Assembly: GCA_052400685.1 (NCBI GenBank)
Contig: JBQTGJ010000015.1
Strand: one strand, 5' to 3'
DNA length: 64,000 nucleotides
Source: CAZHHH01 sp052400685
GTDB taxonomy: Bacteria; Bacteroidota; Bacteroidia; Bacteroidales; Marinilabiliaceae
Shown: piece by piece, positions 36,322 to 44,403 of the stretch
How the letters are laid out: every line of letters starts with the position of its first letter
How positions within the stretch are numbered: position 1 is the first letter of the stretch
The notes under the pieces: model-generated
The model's database searches: none
What the model saw: the letters and a program-made list of their open reading frames with translations, nothing else
Told to the model about the DNA's origin: nothing
Position numbers and translations under genes: made by a program

Positions 36322-36420
36322 GTAAAGTCCAACTTCCGCGTTACGCTTGCTCTCAAAATGGTCATTTACTGAAGTAAACTCACATTTTTAGAGCTACACA
36401 AGCCTTGAATTTGATTTTTA
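36322..36420 (+). repeat. Dispersed palindromic repeat P, copy 6
   Basis: Core 36345-36403: GCTTG/CAAGC outside, CTCTCAAAATG/CATTTTTAGAG inside with compensatory change relative to copies 5 and 10, and TTTACT/AGTAAA at the tip. Directly tandem with copy 5. It ends 11 bp before the SpoIID gene's ATG. Confidence 0.8.
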
Positions 36421-36431
36421 AACATAAAATT

Positions 36432-37760
36432 ATGCAGCCAGATATATCCATCGGAATATTAAATGCGCGGGTCATTTCATTCAAATTAAATGGCACCTAT
36501 ATTCATCGCAAAAGTAACAAACGAATAGAGGGGATTTATCGTGCTTCGCTTCAGGGAACTGACCTGAAGCTTGAAAGTGAACAGTCTGAAATAGTGACCC
36601 AATTGCCATTTATTTTGGAACCTGAATGTTATGATACCGCATCACTTGATATTTATGACGTTGTTATTGGCAAAAAATTTCATTGGCAACGCACGGAAAA
36701 ACAGTCGTTTAAAGGCTCTTTGAAACTGATATTTGAGGAAGCTCAGCTGACGGCAGTAAATTTGTTGCCGTTGGAAGATTATCTTCTTAGTGTTATTTCA
36801 TCAGAGATGAGTGCAACTTCGTCTGTAGAGCTGTTGAAAGCACATGCTGTTATTTCGCGGAGCTGGCTGCTGGCGCAAATTCAAAAAGGCGAAACGGTGA
36901 AACATGAGGGTGACTATTTAACCGGTTACGACACCGATTCGGAACACGTTAAATGGTACGACCGCGAAGATCATTTGTATTATGATGTATGCGCCGACGA
37001 TCATTGCCAGCGTTACCAGGGTATCACAAAAGCCTCCACGGCACAGGTAGCAGATGCGGTTGAAGCAACCATGGGGCAGGTGCTCACCTACGATGGACGG
37101 ATTTGCGACGCCCGTTTCAGCAAATGTTGCGGAGGTGTCACCGAACAATTTGAAAATGTGTGGGAGCCTGTGAAACATCCCTATCTTATTTGTTTAAGGG
37201 ATAGTGACGAAAAAGAAGCCTTGCCCGACCTCACTGTAGAAGCCAACGCCGAAAAATGGATTAAGTCGTCGCCGGTGGCCTTTTGTAATACCAATGATGC
37301 CAAAATATTGTCGCAGGTTCTTAACGATTACGACCGCGAAACAAGTGATTTTTACCGTTGGAAGGTTGTTTATAGTCAGCCCCGGATACAAACACTTCTG
37401 AAAGATAAAGCCGGATTACAGCTGGGGGATATCCTAAGGATGAGTGCCGTTGAGCGTGGAAGTTCCGGGCGCATCATCCTGCTAAAAATTGAAGGATCCG
37501 AAGGCACTCAGATTATAGGAAAAGAGTTGGAAATCAGAAAGGCATTGTCTGATTCGCATCTTTATAGTTCTGCATTTGTTGTTGAGACTTCAGATTTTAA
37601 GAATGGAGTTCCGCAAACGTTTACAATAACGGGTGCCGGTTGGGGACACGGCGTGGGGCTGTGCCAAATAGGGGCAGCCGTTATGAGTGCACGTGGCTAC
37701 TCTTATCAGGAAGTTTTATTTCATTATTTTAGAGGCGCCGAATTGAAAGCGATGTATTGA
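36432..37760 (+). CDS. SpoIID/LytB domain protein
   Basis: 442 aa, starting at the ATG at 36432 (MQPDISIGIL) because the nine codons upstream lie in repeat P. SpoIID-type lytic transglycosylase landmarks are NLLPLEDYLLSVISSEMS near residue 114, LKAHAVISRSWLLAQ near 141, ARFSKCCGGVTEQFENVW near 222 and GAGWGHGVGLCQIGA near 410. Family members cleave denuded peptidoglycan glycan strands or bind peptidoglycan. The residue in the SEMS position is Glu, as in the catalytic Glu of SpoIID. No signal peptide is evident, as in many Bacteroidetes homologues. It lies in the putative peptidoglycan-salvage cluster. Confidence 0.85.
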   Translation: MQPDISIGILNARVISFKLNGTYIHRKSNKRIEGIYRASLQGTDLKLESEQSEIVTQLPFILEPECYDTASLDIYDVVIGKKFHWQRTEKQSFKGSLKLIFEEAQLTAVNLLPLEDYLLSVISSEMSATSSVELLKAHAVISRSWLLAQIQKGETVKHEGDYLTGYDTDSEHVKWYDREDHLYYDVCADDHCQRYQGITKASTAQVADAVEATMGQVLTYDGRICDARFSKCCGGVTEQFENVWEPVKHPYLICLRDSDEKEALPDLTVEANAEKWIKSSPVAFCNTNDAKILSQVLNDYDRETSDFYRWKVVYSQPRIQTLLKDKAGLQLGDILRMSAVERGSSGRIILLKIEGSEGTQIIGKELEIRKALSDSHLYSSAFVVETSDFKNGVPQTFTITGAGWGHGVGLCQIGAAVMSARGYSYQEVLFHYFRGAELKAMY

Positions 37761-37896
37761 GATCTAAAACCACTCATAGACCTTTACCGACCAGTACCTG
37801 AAATTGGGGGATGACAAAATATTGGAGCTTTGTTATTTAATGTTTCCGTAAGTGTCTTGTCCAGTTTATAGTTATATAATTAATCGTATCGATTAT

Positions 37897-37985
37897 ATGA
37901 AACGAGCATGAGAGTAATCTTTTACACTGGTGAATGATTATTCCGGCGAGTTCCATATGGCAACTGAAAGACAAATTATAAACAG
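37897..37985 (+). promoter_or_regulatory. Repeated 5' leader L, copy 1
   Basis: 89-bp element ending at the ATG of the permease gene. Blocks shared with other copies are ATGAAACGAGC, GATTATTCCGGCGAGTTCC and ACAAATTATAAACA. GAGTAATC can pair with GATTATTC as an eight-pair stem with one G-U. The first upstream ORF is only four codons here; the 10-codon coupled mini-ORF is intact. Confidence 0.7.
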
Positions 37986-37989
37986 ATGA
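37957..37989 (+). CDS. 10-codon leader mini-ORF overlapping the permease start
   Basis: Reads MATERQIINR then TGA, sharing ATGA with the permease start. The Glu codon is GAA here but GAG in copies 2-4, a synonymous change. Translation is inferred. Confidence 0.45.
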   Translation: MATERQIINR

Positions 37990-39266
37990 AAGAAAATCAT
38001 ATTAAATCAGGCTGGGCATGGATTCCATCTCTCTATTTTGCCGAAGGGCTTCCGTATGTAATTGTGATGACTGTTGCTGTAATAATGTACAAGCGCCTTG
38101 GCCTGTCGAATACAAACATTGCGCTTTACACCAGTTGGTTATATATTCCATGGGTTATAAAACCATTTTGGAGTCCAACGGTTGATCTACTAAAAACCAA
38201 ACGATGGTGGATTGTGACGATGCAGCTTGTGATAGGGGCAGGGCTGGCCGGCGTTGCGTTTACCATTCCGACAACTCATTTTATTCAATATACATTGGCG
38301 TTTTTTTGGTTGATGGCATTCAGTTCGGCTACGCACGACATTGCAGCCGATGGTTTTTATATGTTGGGTTTGACCGATGGTGATCAGGCTTATTTTGTTG
38401 GTATCCGAAGCACTTTTTATCGTGTCGCCATGATTTCGGGTCAGGGGTTATTGGTCATAGTTGCCGGTTATTTTGAGAATCTTACAGGTAACATTGCACA
38501 GGCCTGGAGCATCACCTTTTGGGGTATCACAATTTTGTTTCTGTTACTTTGCCTGTTTCATAAAATGATTTTGCCGCATCCGCCGGCCGACCAGCAGGGC
38601 TCCATTGCCAACGGGAAGCAACTATTTATAGAATTTATAAGAACATTTGAGTCGTATTATAAAAAGCCTCATTTTTGGCCCGCTTTGGCATTCATGTTAT
38701 TTTTTAGAATGGGTGAAGCACAACTGGTCAAGCTGGCCTCACCATTTATGCTCGACGCAACCGTGAAAGGCGGTTTGGGACTTACAACATCGCAAGTAGG
38801 ACTTATTTACGGGACGATTGGCATAATCGCACTAACGCTGGGAGGCATTGCAGGTGGAGTTTTGACGTCCAGACATGGTCTGCGTCGTTGGATTTTCACT
38901 ATGGCTATCGCCATGAATTTACCTAACGTAGTATATGTATTTTTGGCTTGGTTTACCCCCGGAAATATCTGGCTTATCAGCAGTGCGGTAGCCGTTGAAC
39001 AATTTGGTTATGGTTTTGGATTTACGGCTTATCTTTTATTTTTAATTTATTTTTCGGATGGAAAACATAAAACCGCACATTATGCTATTTCAACAGGAAT
39101 AATGGCCATAGGTATGATGTTGCCAGGTATGATATCCGGGTGGATACAAGAATCTATCGGTTATCTGAATTTCTTTATATGGGTTTTGCTTTGCACCATT
39201 CCCGGTTTTGTTATCATCAGGTATTTAAGCATAAATCCAACCTTTGGAATTAAAAGAAAATCATGA
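37986..39266 (+). CDS. AmpG/MurT-like MFS permease
   Basis: 426-aa inner-membrane protein with about 12 membrane segments. AmpG-like features include GWAWIPSLYFAEGLPYVIVM at the N-terminus (helix 1), the cytoplasmic WSPTVDLLKTKRWWI loop after helix 2, and SSATHDIAADGFYM in helix 4-5. These mark the muropeptide permease group (AmpG) and its Bacteroidetes relatives, including the MurNAc importer MurT. It is followed by the NamZ-like gene, which would generate MurNAc outside the inner membrane, so import of MurNAc or anhydro-muropeptides is the likely job. Both genes carry leader L at their starts. Confidence 0.83.
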   Translation: MKENHIKSGWAWIPSLYFAEGLPYVIVMTVAVIMYKRLGLSNTNIALYTSWLYIPWVIKPFWSPTVDLLKTKRWWIVTMQLVIGAGLAGVAFTIPTTHFIQYTLAFFWLMAFSSATHDIAADGFYMLGLTDGDQAYFVGIRSTFYRVAMISGQGLLVIVAGYFENLTGNIAQAWSITFWGITILFLLLCLFHKMILPHPPADQQGSIANGKQLFIEFIRTFESYYKKPHFWPALAFMLFFRMGEAQLVKLASPFMLDATVKGGLGLTTSQVGLIYGTIGIIALTLGGIAGGVLTSRHGLRRWIFTMAIAMNLPNVVYVFLAWFTPGNIWLISSAVAVEQFGYGFGFTAYLLFLIYFSDGKHKTAHYAISTGIMAIGMMLPGMISGWIQESIGYLNFFIWVLLCTIPGFVIIRYLSINPTFGIKRKS

Positions 39267-39343
39267 AATACGAGAGAAGAACAATTATAGCGATAGCTTA
39301 AACTCCTGACTTAATTGACAGGCAAAAAATATCATGTAGAATG

Positions 39344-39433
39344 ATGAAACGAGCCATGAGAATTGATTCACACACAGAAGTATGATTATTCCGGCGAGTT
39401 CCATATGACCACTGAGAGACAAATTATAAACAT
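39344..39433 (+). promoter_or_regulatory. Repeated 5' leader L, copy 2
   Basis: 90-bp element ending at the NamZ-like gene's ATG. It contains a 13-codon ORF at 39344-39385 (MKRAMRIDSHTEV) and the 10-codon coupled mini-ORF. AACGAGCC and GGCGAGTT can pair with two central G-A/A-G mismatches, and GAAT/ATTC forms part of an inner stem. Confidence 0.72.
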
Positions 39434-39437
39434 ATGA
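39405..39437 (+). CDS. 10-codon leader mini-ORF overlapping the NamZ-like start
   Basis: Reads MTTERQIINI then TGA, sharing ATGA with the NamZ-like start. Identical peptide to copy 3. Translation is inferred. Confidence 0.45.
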   Translation: MTTERQIINI

Positions 39438-40609
39438 AAAATTCAATAACACTATTATTTTGTTTTTTGATGATAACAGCTTGCACCAATGCCGGGAAGG
39501 CATCGGATGACGCGACGATGATTCGCACAGGGGCTGAGCAAATGGATCAATGGTTACCCCTGCTGAAGGGAAGGAAAATTGCATTATTGGTCAATCACAC
39601 TTCTTTGGTTGATGGGGTTCATTTATTGGATACACTCGTTAAGCGAGAGGTTGATATTGACCGTGTTTTTGTCCCGGAACATGGTTTCAGAGGGGATGCA
39701 GATGCCGGTGAGCATATTGAGGACAGCAAAGACGCGCAAACAGGATTGCCCATTATTTCGCTTTATGGCAGTAACAAAAAGCCAACAGAAGAACAATTAG
39801 AAGGTCTTGATATTGTTATTTTCGATATACAGGATGTGGGCGTCAGGTTTTATACCTATATCTCGACTTTACACTATATGATGGAGGCCTGTGCCGAAAA
39901 TAATGTTGCCATGATCGTTCTTGATCGCCCTAATCCCAATGGTGATTATATTGACGGACCGGTACTTCAAAAAGGATTTGAATCGTTTATCGGTATGCAC
40001 CCTATACCTTTGGTTCATGGTCTGACCGTTGGCGAACTGGCAGAGATGATTAATGGAGAAGGCTGGCTTAAAGATGGCATTAAGTGCTCACTCAGCGTAA
40101 TTCCGGTTAAAAATTATACCAAAGATTTAGTTTATGAAATTCCGGTAGCGCCTTCGCCAAATTTACCCAACTATTTATCTGTACGCCTGTATCCTTCGCT
40201 TTGTTTGTTTGAGGCCACAGAGGTTAGTATTGGTCGTGGTACTTTATTTCCGTTTCAGGTGATTGGTTATCCCGACACGACTTTTGGCGATTTTTCGTTT
40301 ACCCCGGTTAGTATAAAAGGTATGGCCAAATCACCGCTTCAGGAAGGGAATATTTGTTATGGCGAAGATTTGCGAAATCTGAATGCCGGCCAGCAGCGAT
40401 TTAGCCTTAGCTATTTCATTAAATATTATCAGCTTTCGGGTTATGATAAAAATTTTATTTCCAGGAAGCGATGGTTTAACCTTTTGGTTGGCAATGACTT
40501 GTTGATTCGTCAAATAGAGGAAGGAATGAGTGAACAGTCGATACGAGCCAGCTGGAAAAAGGAATTAGAAACGTATGATGAGATGCGCCAAAAGTATTTG
40601 AAATACTGA
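39434..40609 (+). CDS. namZ: DUF1343 lipoprotein, NamZ-like exo-beta-N-acetylmuramidase
   Basis: 391-aa lipoprotein (lipobox MITAC, Cys about residue 17). DUF1343 landmarks: GRKIALLVNHTSLV near 50, VPEHGFRGDADAGEH near 80-95, DIQDVGVRFYTYISTL near 134, DRPNPNGDYIDGP near 170, and SVGRGT-type SIGRGTLFPFQ near 266. Characterised DUF1343 proteins (NamZ, glycoside hydrolase family 171) release MurNAc from the non-reducing end of peptidoglycan fragments. Gene order permease then NamZ, with a MurK-like kinase nearby, supports MurNAc salvage. The symbol is by family resemblance. Confidence 0.83.
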   Translation: MKNSITLLFCFLMITACTNAGKASDDATMIRTGAEQMDQWLPLLKGRKIALLVNHTSLVDGVHLLDTLVKREVDIDRVFVPEHGFRGDADAGEHIEDSKDAQTGLPIISLYGSNKKPTEEQLEGLDIVIFDIQDVGVRFYTYISTLHYMMEACAENNVAMIVLDRPNPNGDYIDGPVLQKGFESFIGMHPIPLVHGLTVGELAEMINGEGWLKDGIKCSLSVIPVKNYTKDLVYEIPVAPSPNLPNYLSVRLYPSLCLFEATEVSIGRGTLFPFQVIGYPDTTFGDFSFTPVSIKGMAKSPLQEGNICYGEDLRNLNAGQQRFSLSYFIKYYQLSGYDKNFISRKRWFNLLVGNDLLIRQIEEGMSEQSIRASWKKELETYDEMRQKYLKY

Positions 40610-40753
40610 TTGTTAGTAATTTTTTTATGTGTGCGAAGGAGGTTGTTCATAAGGTAAAAAGTGTTATTCGTCAAAAAAAAGTTGACAATGCAATGATCCA
40701 TTTCTATATTTGCCCCAGACAAACATTTTAGGACTACATTTAAATTTTGAGGG

Positions 40754-41272
40754 ATGAGATATGTTGGGTTAATTGCATTATTGTTGCTTTGTTGCATACA
40801 TATTAAAAGTCAGGATACTGTTGCTTTTTTTCCAAATCCGTTGAAAACACTTACTCTGAAAGCAACAGAGTTAAAAGTTTCTCCTCGCTTTGATGCGTTG
40901 GATATAGATACACTGGCAAGCGGAACCGAAATAGTTTTGCTTCAGTTTCTTGATAACTATTGGCTCTGCCAAACGCAATCGGGGCCTGGTTATGTATCAG
41001 ATCAAAGTATCAAACGAAATGTTAAGATTAATAAAAAGCGGAAAGAGGAATTGAGTAATCAGGTTAGTACCGAATATGGGGCTTTTATTTCCAAACGAAT
41101 ATTGCAAAATAAAGTTTGTATAGGAATGACCCAACGTATGGCTCAACTTAGCCTTGGCGAACCCATTGAAATTGTAAGAGAAAAAGAAAATCATGGCATC
41201 TCTGAACGATGGGTTTATAATAACAAAGAGTTGTTTTTTGAAAATGGAGCTTTAGCGGTTTGGAAAGATTAG
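40754..41272 (+). CDS. Exported SH3-like protein with a BamE/SmpA-like tail
   Basis: 172 aa with signal peptide (about 1-19). Residues about 32-90 look like a bacterial SH3 domain (LKVSPRFDALDIDTLASG, NYWLCQTQSGPGYV). After a Lys-rich linker, residues about 120-172 fit a BamE/SmpA-type fold (CIGMTQRMAQLSLGEP, ERWVYNNKELFFENG). Function unknown; such combinations occur in envelope proteins. A convincing terminator follows 70 bp later. Confidence 0.65.
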   Translation: MRYVGLIALLLLCCIHIKSQDTVAFFPNPLKTLTLKATELKVSPRFDALDIDTLASGTEIVLLQFLDNYWLCQTQSGPGYVSDQSIKRNVKINKKRKEELSNQVSTEYGAFISKRILQNKVCIGMTQRMAQLSLGEPIEIVREKENHGISERWVYNNKELFFENGALAVWKD

Positions 41273-41344
41273 AATTTTGCTACACTGAAAATTGAACGTT
41301 TGAGGGGTCGGTTAAAGCACAATTTTAAAGCGAATAATAATTAT

Positions 41345-41380
41345 AATGGTGCCTGTTTTTTTTTAGACAGGCACCATTTA
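41345..41380 (+). terminator. Intrinsic terminator
   Basis: AATGGTGCCTGT (41345-41356) pairs with ACAGGCACCATT (41367-41378) around a T-rich loop; T-rich tail follows. Confidence 0.7.
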
Positions 41381-41514
41381 TTTGTTGTCCTAACGGTTGC
41401 TTTATTGTGAAGCTTCTATGCCATTTTAATGATTTGAAAGACATAACGTTGGTTGCAGTATTTTGATATTTCAGTAAAAATTTGGTTGTTTTAAGTGATT
41501 GATAACCAATTTGT

Positions 41515-41763
41515 TTATTTATTCCCGGAAACGACCAAATTGTACCGCATGCCAATTTCTTCTACTGATAATGGGCTGTTTGGCAATAAATCGGGTGGGC
41601 AGACACCGAATTCTTTATTTGACAGAAATCTTTTACACATAGTATATCTGGCGTAACCTGCTTCGCAATATTGCCGTTTGTATGAATTAGCAGTCATTTC
41701 TTTGCCAGATAGTATGCCATTAAAAATGGGGCATTTGGGGGTGTTTGGACAAGCATTTTTCAT
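41515..41763 (-). CDS. Small Cys-rich protein, possible metal-binding
   Basis: 82 aa with five Cys, including the CPNTPKCPIFNG segment near the N-terminus, YCEAGYARYTMCKRFLS in the middle and VCPPDLLP. The spacing suggests a zinc or iron-sulfur site. Similar short proteins are common in Bacteroidetes and Proteobacteria with no assigned role. Single gene in a repeat-rich stretch. Confidence 0.65.
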   Translation of the reverse strand: MKNACPNTPKCPIFNGILSGKEMTANSYKRQYCEAGYARYTMCKRFLSNKEFGVCPPDLLPNSPLSVEEIGMRYNLVVSGNK

Positions 41764-41959
41764 AACAATAAATATTTATTATATAAATATAACAAAATGG
41801 TTATTTTCGGAATGCGATATTTTTATAAAATTGACGAAAGGTTAAAAAATGTTGATTAATGGAGCTTCTCTGATGATGAAAATCATGTATTGAAGTTGTA
41901 AGTAGTTTATATATAGAAATATAGACATAAATGACTATAGGGGCTTGTTTTTTACACCT

Positions 41960-42050
41960 AAAACGAGCCATGGGAATTTCTTCACACATAGTAGGATGAT
42001 TCATTCAGGTGAGTTCCATGTAGCCTTAACAAACAAATTATAAGCAGCTG
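41960..42050 (+). repeat. Leader L, copy 5 (orphan, decayed)
   Basis: Aligns with the other L copies (AAACGAGCCATGGGAATT, GAGTTCCATGTAG, CAAATTATAAGCAGCTG). The position equivalent to the gene start is CTG, no gene follows on this strand, and the mini-ORF is broken at its second codon (ATG TAG). The rest of 41764-42223 contains only this and repeat P copy 7. Confidence 0.65.
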
Positions 42051-42105
42051 AAATAGATTATGTGCGTGTAGCTGTTTTAATATATGCAGTTTGCAGTTTA
42101 TACAT

Positions 42106-42200
42106 TTTTTGCATCATACTTGCTCGCAAAATAGTTGTTTACGGGAGTAAATTCATGTTTTTTTAGCTTCGGAAGCCTAAAAAATGAGCTTTATTTATTT
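42106..42200 (+). repeat. Dispersed palindromic repeat P, copy 7 (diverged)
   Basis: ACTTGCTCGCAAAATAG...GTTTACGGGAGTAAATTCATG...AGCTTCGGAAGCC follows the family order, but the stem pairs only partly. Confidence 0.5.
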
Positions 42201-42223
42201 ATCCTCGGAGTTTTTGGCAAGCA

Positions 42224-43978
42224 CTACTTATTAATAATCAGTTTCTCAACTTTTCTATCTCCATTTTTGAAATCGGCAACTATTACATAAACCCCGTTCT
42301 TGAAATTTGAAATATCAATTTTACCGTTGCATTTGTTGGCGGCACAAATAACAGACTGTTGTCCTGAAATGTCGAATATGGATATTTTTTCAATCAAACT
42401 GTTGTCGTTGTTAACACTGTAAAAAACATAATTATTTGCCGGATTGGGAAATATTTTAAATTCAAAGTTATCGATGGTTTTATATTGGTTGATATTTGTA
42501 ATCAGCAGCGGGTTATTAAAAATTTTGTCTAAATATATCAATCTGTTTTTAAGCCATTCGTTGGTATATTGAATATTATTATAATCAAAGAATTCACAGT
42601 TTTGCCATGCCATTAATTCTCTTTCATATACACCGTTTCTATTTAAGTAGTTGAATTGTGCATTAAAACGGCCTATAATATTTTCCAAAGTAATAGCGTT
42701 GGTTCTTAATTCGTTCCATCTAAGTTTCAGTTTTTCGAGAAAGCCATTATTTGAGTTATCCAATATGAGTCGTTTGTATAACCCGTTTGTCAGTATATCG
42801 TTGAAAGTATTGTCTTTTGTTCCATTCCATATTATACCGAAGGTGCCATCCAAATCCCAGGGGATGTAGAAATATGGTTCGTTGCTATTATATCTGGCGA
42901 TAAATATATTTTTTCCAGTATTATCGGTTGCTCTTAACAGATTAAGAAAAATGAAATAATCGACGGCGTTGATTATATTGAATTTATCGGGATAGCTATT
43001 GTAAAAAGAGATGCTATCTTCATTTATCACAAAATCGACTAATTGATATATGTTTTCCCAGTTAATATTCTCGTCGGGGTACTCATATTCCAGTCCCGCC
43101 CAAATTTTCATCGAGTTATTGTATTGTGGTAAACTGGAAAATGTAGAAGCGCCCCAACTAACGCCTTTGTATAGTTCTCCTTTGATTTGGTCATTTTTGA
43201 ATTTTTTTAATTTGAGTTGTTTTCGATCAACTCTTTCACTTACGGCATATACACCCTGGTAACTTTTATTTACAAACAGCTCAACATACATTTGATTGAC
43301 ACCATTTATGGCATCTGGCTCATCGTTGGCGTAATAGAGGGTATTTATATCTTGCCATAACTGATAATTAATTTTGCTACGCAGTCTAAGAGGTTCGTTA
43401 TACATGGCCTGTAGATTCCAGTCGTCATCATTTCTCATTCCCAGCAGACTCACATCCATGGTTTCGTTACCCATGTTGTCTTCCCAAAATTCGATTCGGA
43501 AAGATTTTTTTGGTAACGATTGCGTCCATGCGCCTCGATATTCAATACCTATTGCATTTTCGATAAAACTGCCATCGGTTTCAGTCATCGAGAAGTGAGC
43601 CAATACCCTGGGTTCGTCGACGATGGTGTTCCGGGAATTGATGTTTATTATTGGCAGTTCGGTAAAATATAAGTTGTAGGTTACATTTTGAGCGTCAGTT
43701 ACTTTATATGCTTTACCAGTTTTGAATTGCGGCACTGGGGAGATAAAGGAATAGCTGATATTGTTTGAGACTATTTTTGTTTTTGATTCAGGGACCAAAG
43801 AATTCAGGTTTTCAGGTTTTTTATTTATCAATATCAACTTCTTACTTGCATCGATATTGAAATAGATTGTGTCGATATTTACTGAGCCATTTTGCGAATA
43901 AACCACAACGTGTACAAAACTCAGAAATAAGAGCGGTAATGTTATTTTTTTTATCATTTGGGCAGTTACTATTTTCAT
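42224..43978 (-). CDS. CotH-kinase family protein with T9SS sorting domain
   Basis: 584 aa, signal peptide near the N-terminus (a second ATG at 43957, MIKKITLPLLFLSF, may be the true start). CotH landmarks are GIEYRGAWTQSLPKKSFRIE near residue 147, LLGMRNDDDWNLQAMYNEPL near 180, VNKSYQGVYAVSERVDRKQ near 240, and YIPWDLDGTFGI near 375, which holds the catalytic-type Asp pair. Spore-coat CotH and relatives are atypical secreted protein kinases. The C-terminal 75 residues are a type A T9SS sorting domain (FKIFPNPANNYVFY, NGVYVIVADFKNG). It is therefore a surface or secreted kinase-like protein; targets unknown. Single gene. Confidence 0.87.
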   Translation of the reverse strand: MKIVTAQMIKKITLPLLFLSFVHVVVYSQNGSVNIDTIYFNIDASKKLILINKKPENLNSLVPESKTKIVSNNISYSFISPVPQFKTGKAYKVTDAQNVTYNLYFTELPIININSRNTIVDEPRVLAHFSMTETDGSFIENAIGIEYRGAWTQSLPKKSFRIEFWEDNMGNETMDVSLLGMRNDDDWNLQAMYNEPLRLRSKINYQLWQDINTLYYANDEPDAINGVNQMYVELFVNKSYQGVYAVSERVDRKQLKLKKFKNDQIKGELYKGVSWGASTFSSLPQYNNSMKIWAGLEYEYPDENINWENIYQLVDFVINEDSISFYNSYPDKFNIINAVDYFIFLNLLRATDNTGKNIFIARYNSNEPYFYIPWDLDGTFGIIWNGTKDNTFNDILTNGLYKRLILDNSNNGFLEKLKLRWNELRTNAITLENIIGRFNAQFNYLNRNGVYERELMAWQNCEFFDYNNIQYTNEWLKNRLIYLDKIFNNPLLITNINQYKTIDNFEFKIFPNPANNYVFYSVNNDNSLIEKISIFDISGQQSVICAANKCNGKIDISNFKNGVYVIVADFKNGDRKVEKLIINK

Positions 43979-44403
43979 GGCAATGCAAGATTTGGTTTAA
44001 GGTCGATTGGAAAAATTTTTTGATAAAGTGGATTTGGTTGTGATGTTAGTTGGTGAAAAATGAAAGTCGTTGCTGTTTATGATCGAGGCATTTGAGTTGG
44101 TATTTGAATTAATTTGATCGGTTATAAAGATATAAAAACAGTTTACAGATATTATTGTTTTAGTGCGTTTATGGCGTGAGTTGCAGATGCCGTTGTTTTT
44201 TTTAGTGGTTTGGTATATGACATAATAAAACTGTTTTATTTGATTTTTTTGTTGATGTATTTGAGTAGCGCTGCGTCCTGATTCAGCTTTACGTTTGTTT
44301 TTGAAATGGTTGTTGATACCAGATACCATTTATTTATTGAACTGTATAAGCCTTGAATCTTTGCTTTTCAGCTTAGCGGTAAGGCCTGGAATTTTACCGA
44401 CGG
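43979..44403. other. 425-bp AT-rich gap
   Basis: No gene seen. Bases about 44290-44365 resemble a very degraded P repeat (TTTGAAATGG, then ATAAGCCTTGAATCTTTG). Confidence 0.4.
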
